A stretch of 23,193 nt of DNA from JANXUC01 sp043782485. GTDB taxonomy: Bacteria > Acidobacteriota > Terriglobia > Terriglobales > Acidobacteriaceae. The notes under the pieces were generated by a model. The model saw only the letters and a program-made list of their open reading frames with translations. It was not told the DNA's origin and searched no databases. Position 1 is the first letter of the stretch. The number at the start of each line of letters is the position of its first letter. A program made the position numbers and the translations under genes. Location of the stretch: NCBI GenBank assembly GCA_043782485.1, contig JAYWAL010000146.1, positions 1 to 23,193 on the forward strand, read 5' to 3'. Shown here in pieces: positions 22,636 through 23,193 of this stretch.

Positions 22636-23193
22636 TTAGTGGAAGTTGTGCGACCAGATTTCGGCGGCGCTGACCGTCAGTGGGCGGATAGCCTTGGCGA
22701 TCAGATGCACGATTCCATCCTGATTTTGCAGCGTGCCAGACACCTCAACAAATCGCTCATAAATCACAGTTTTGCGGTTTTTGTCATAGAAATCGGGCTT
22801 GATTAGGATGTTTGCGTTGCCGGTTTCGTCTTCTAACGTCATGAAAATAAGACCTTTGGCGGTGCCAGGGCGTTGGCGGGTGATGACGCAGCCAGCGGTG
22901 GTGGCGACTACTCCGTCGGGAAGAGCACGCAGTTCGGCGGCGGAGCGGATCCCAAGGGCACGGAGTTCGGCGCGACGGTAGGCCATGGGATGCGGCCCGG
23001 TGGTCAGACCAGTGCCGTGGTAATCGGAAACCAAGCGTTCTTCGACGTTCATGGGGGCGAGGGGAGATAACAAGTCGGGGTCCACCAAACTTTGCAGCAG
23101 AGGGCCCACTTTTTGAGACGCTTTGGCGGTCTGCCAGAGCGCATCGCGGCGGCGAATGTTGGCATCGGGGGTAATCCAGTTGAGAGCGCCGAT
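22636..23193 (-). CDS. dnaE2: Error-prone DNA polymerase DnaE2, C-terminal part
   Basis: The open frame runs from the right window edge to TAA at 22636 (185 codons); the polymerase catalytic part lies outside. The visible part begins IGALNWITPDANIRRRDALWQ, the end of the helix-hairpin-helix region. After PLAPMNVEERLVSDYHGTGL comes the segment TTGPHPMAYRRAELRALG, characteristic of DnaE2. Then follows an OB-fold: GCVITRQRPGTAKGLIFMTL, DETGNANILIKPDFYD, ERFVEVSGTLQNQDGIVHLIAKAI. DnaE2 is a C-family polymerase without proofreading, used in damage-induced mutagenesis, usually with ImuA and ImuB; these would lie beyond the right edge. The short C-terminus after the OB-fold lacks the beta-clamp-binding region of DnaE1, in line with DnaE2. 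Confidence 0.93.
   Translation of the reverse strand: MGALNWITPDANIRRRDALWQTAKASQKVGPLLQSLVDPDLLSPLAPMNVEERLVSDYHGTGLTTGPHPMAYRRAELRALGIRSAAELRALPDGVVATTAGCVITRQRPGTAKGLIFMTLEDETGNANILIKPDFYDKNRKTVIYERFVEVSGTLQNQDGIVHLIAKAIRPLTVSAAEIWSHNFH

Overview
The window looks like about 23 kb of an Acidobacteriota (Terriglobia-like) chromosome. I infer this from gene content: an OmpR-type winged-helix/TPR regulator of CadC type, an HAF-repeat lipoprotein, Kelch and PLL-like propellers, a DUF2007 protein, a DUF1111-type di-heme protein and DnaE2. The moderately high G+C and the promoters placed almost on the start codon also fit. No transposase, integrase, phage gene or CRISPR array is visible, so this is chromosomal sequence rich in secreted and signalling proteins rather than a mobile island.

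Left part (1-9053), all on the minus strand. At the edge is a DUF2007 gene cut by the window end, placed 27 nt after a tRNA-Arg(TCG) gene. Next come an HAF-repeat lipoprotein and a secreted seven-repeat PLL-like propeller with a cysteine pair in every blade. A gap with a REP-like double hairpin and an inverted repeat follows. Then there is a probable three-gene run (in transcription order DUF4097 protein, six-blade Kelch protein, DNRLRE/collagen-like protein), and finally a di-heme c-type oxidoreductase. Every protein-coding gene here except DUF2007 has an export signal, so the block looks like an envelope/extracellular set.

Middle (9054-17448), mostly plus strand. The CadC-like TPR regulator is divergent from the di-heme gene, with a CACCTAA-N10-TTAGGTG dyad between them. 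It is followed by an exported S9 prolyl oligopeptidase-type peptidase and a second copy of the REP-like element. A minus-strand pair encodes a KdgF-like cupin and a small three-helix membrane protein. Divergent from these are an OmpR-family response regulator and a CusS-like histidine kinase that overlap by 4 bp. An unassigned ATP-grasp-like protein and tRNA-Lys(TTT) complete this part.

Right part (17497-23193), minus strand. A compact four-gene locus reads response regulator, Cache/HAMP-type histidine kinase, coiled-coil outer-membrane porin, cupredoxin. Its leader carries tandem 11-bp repeats of the kind OmpR/PhoB regulators bind. This is the best candidate for an uncharacterised system: a sensor that may control an outer-membrane channel and a periplasmic blue-copper protein. 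The window ends inside the C-terminal part of the error-prone polymerase gene dnaE2.

All assignments come from reading motifs and repeats. No database search was run.
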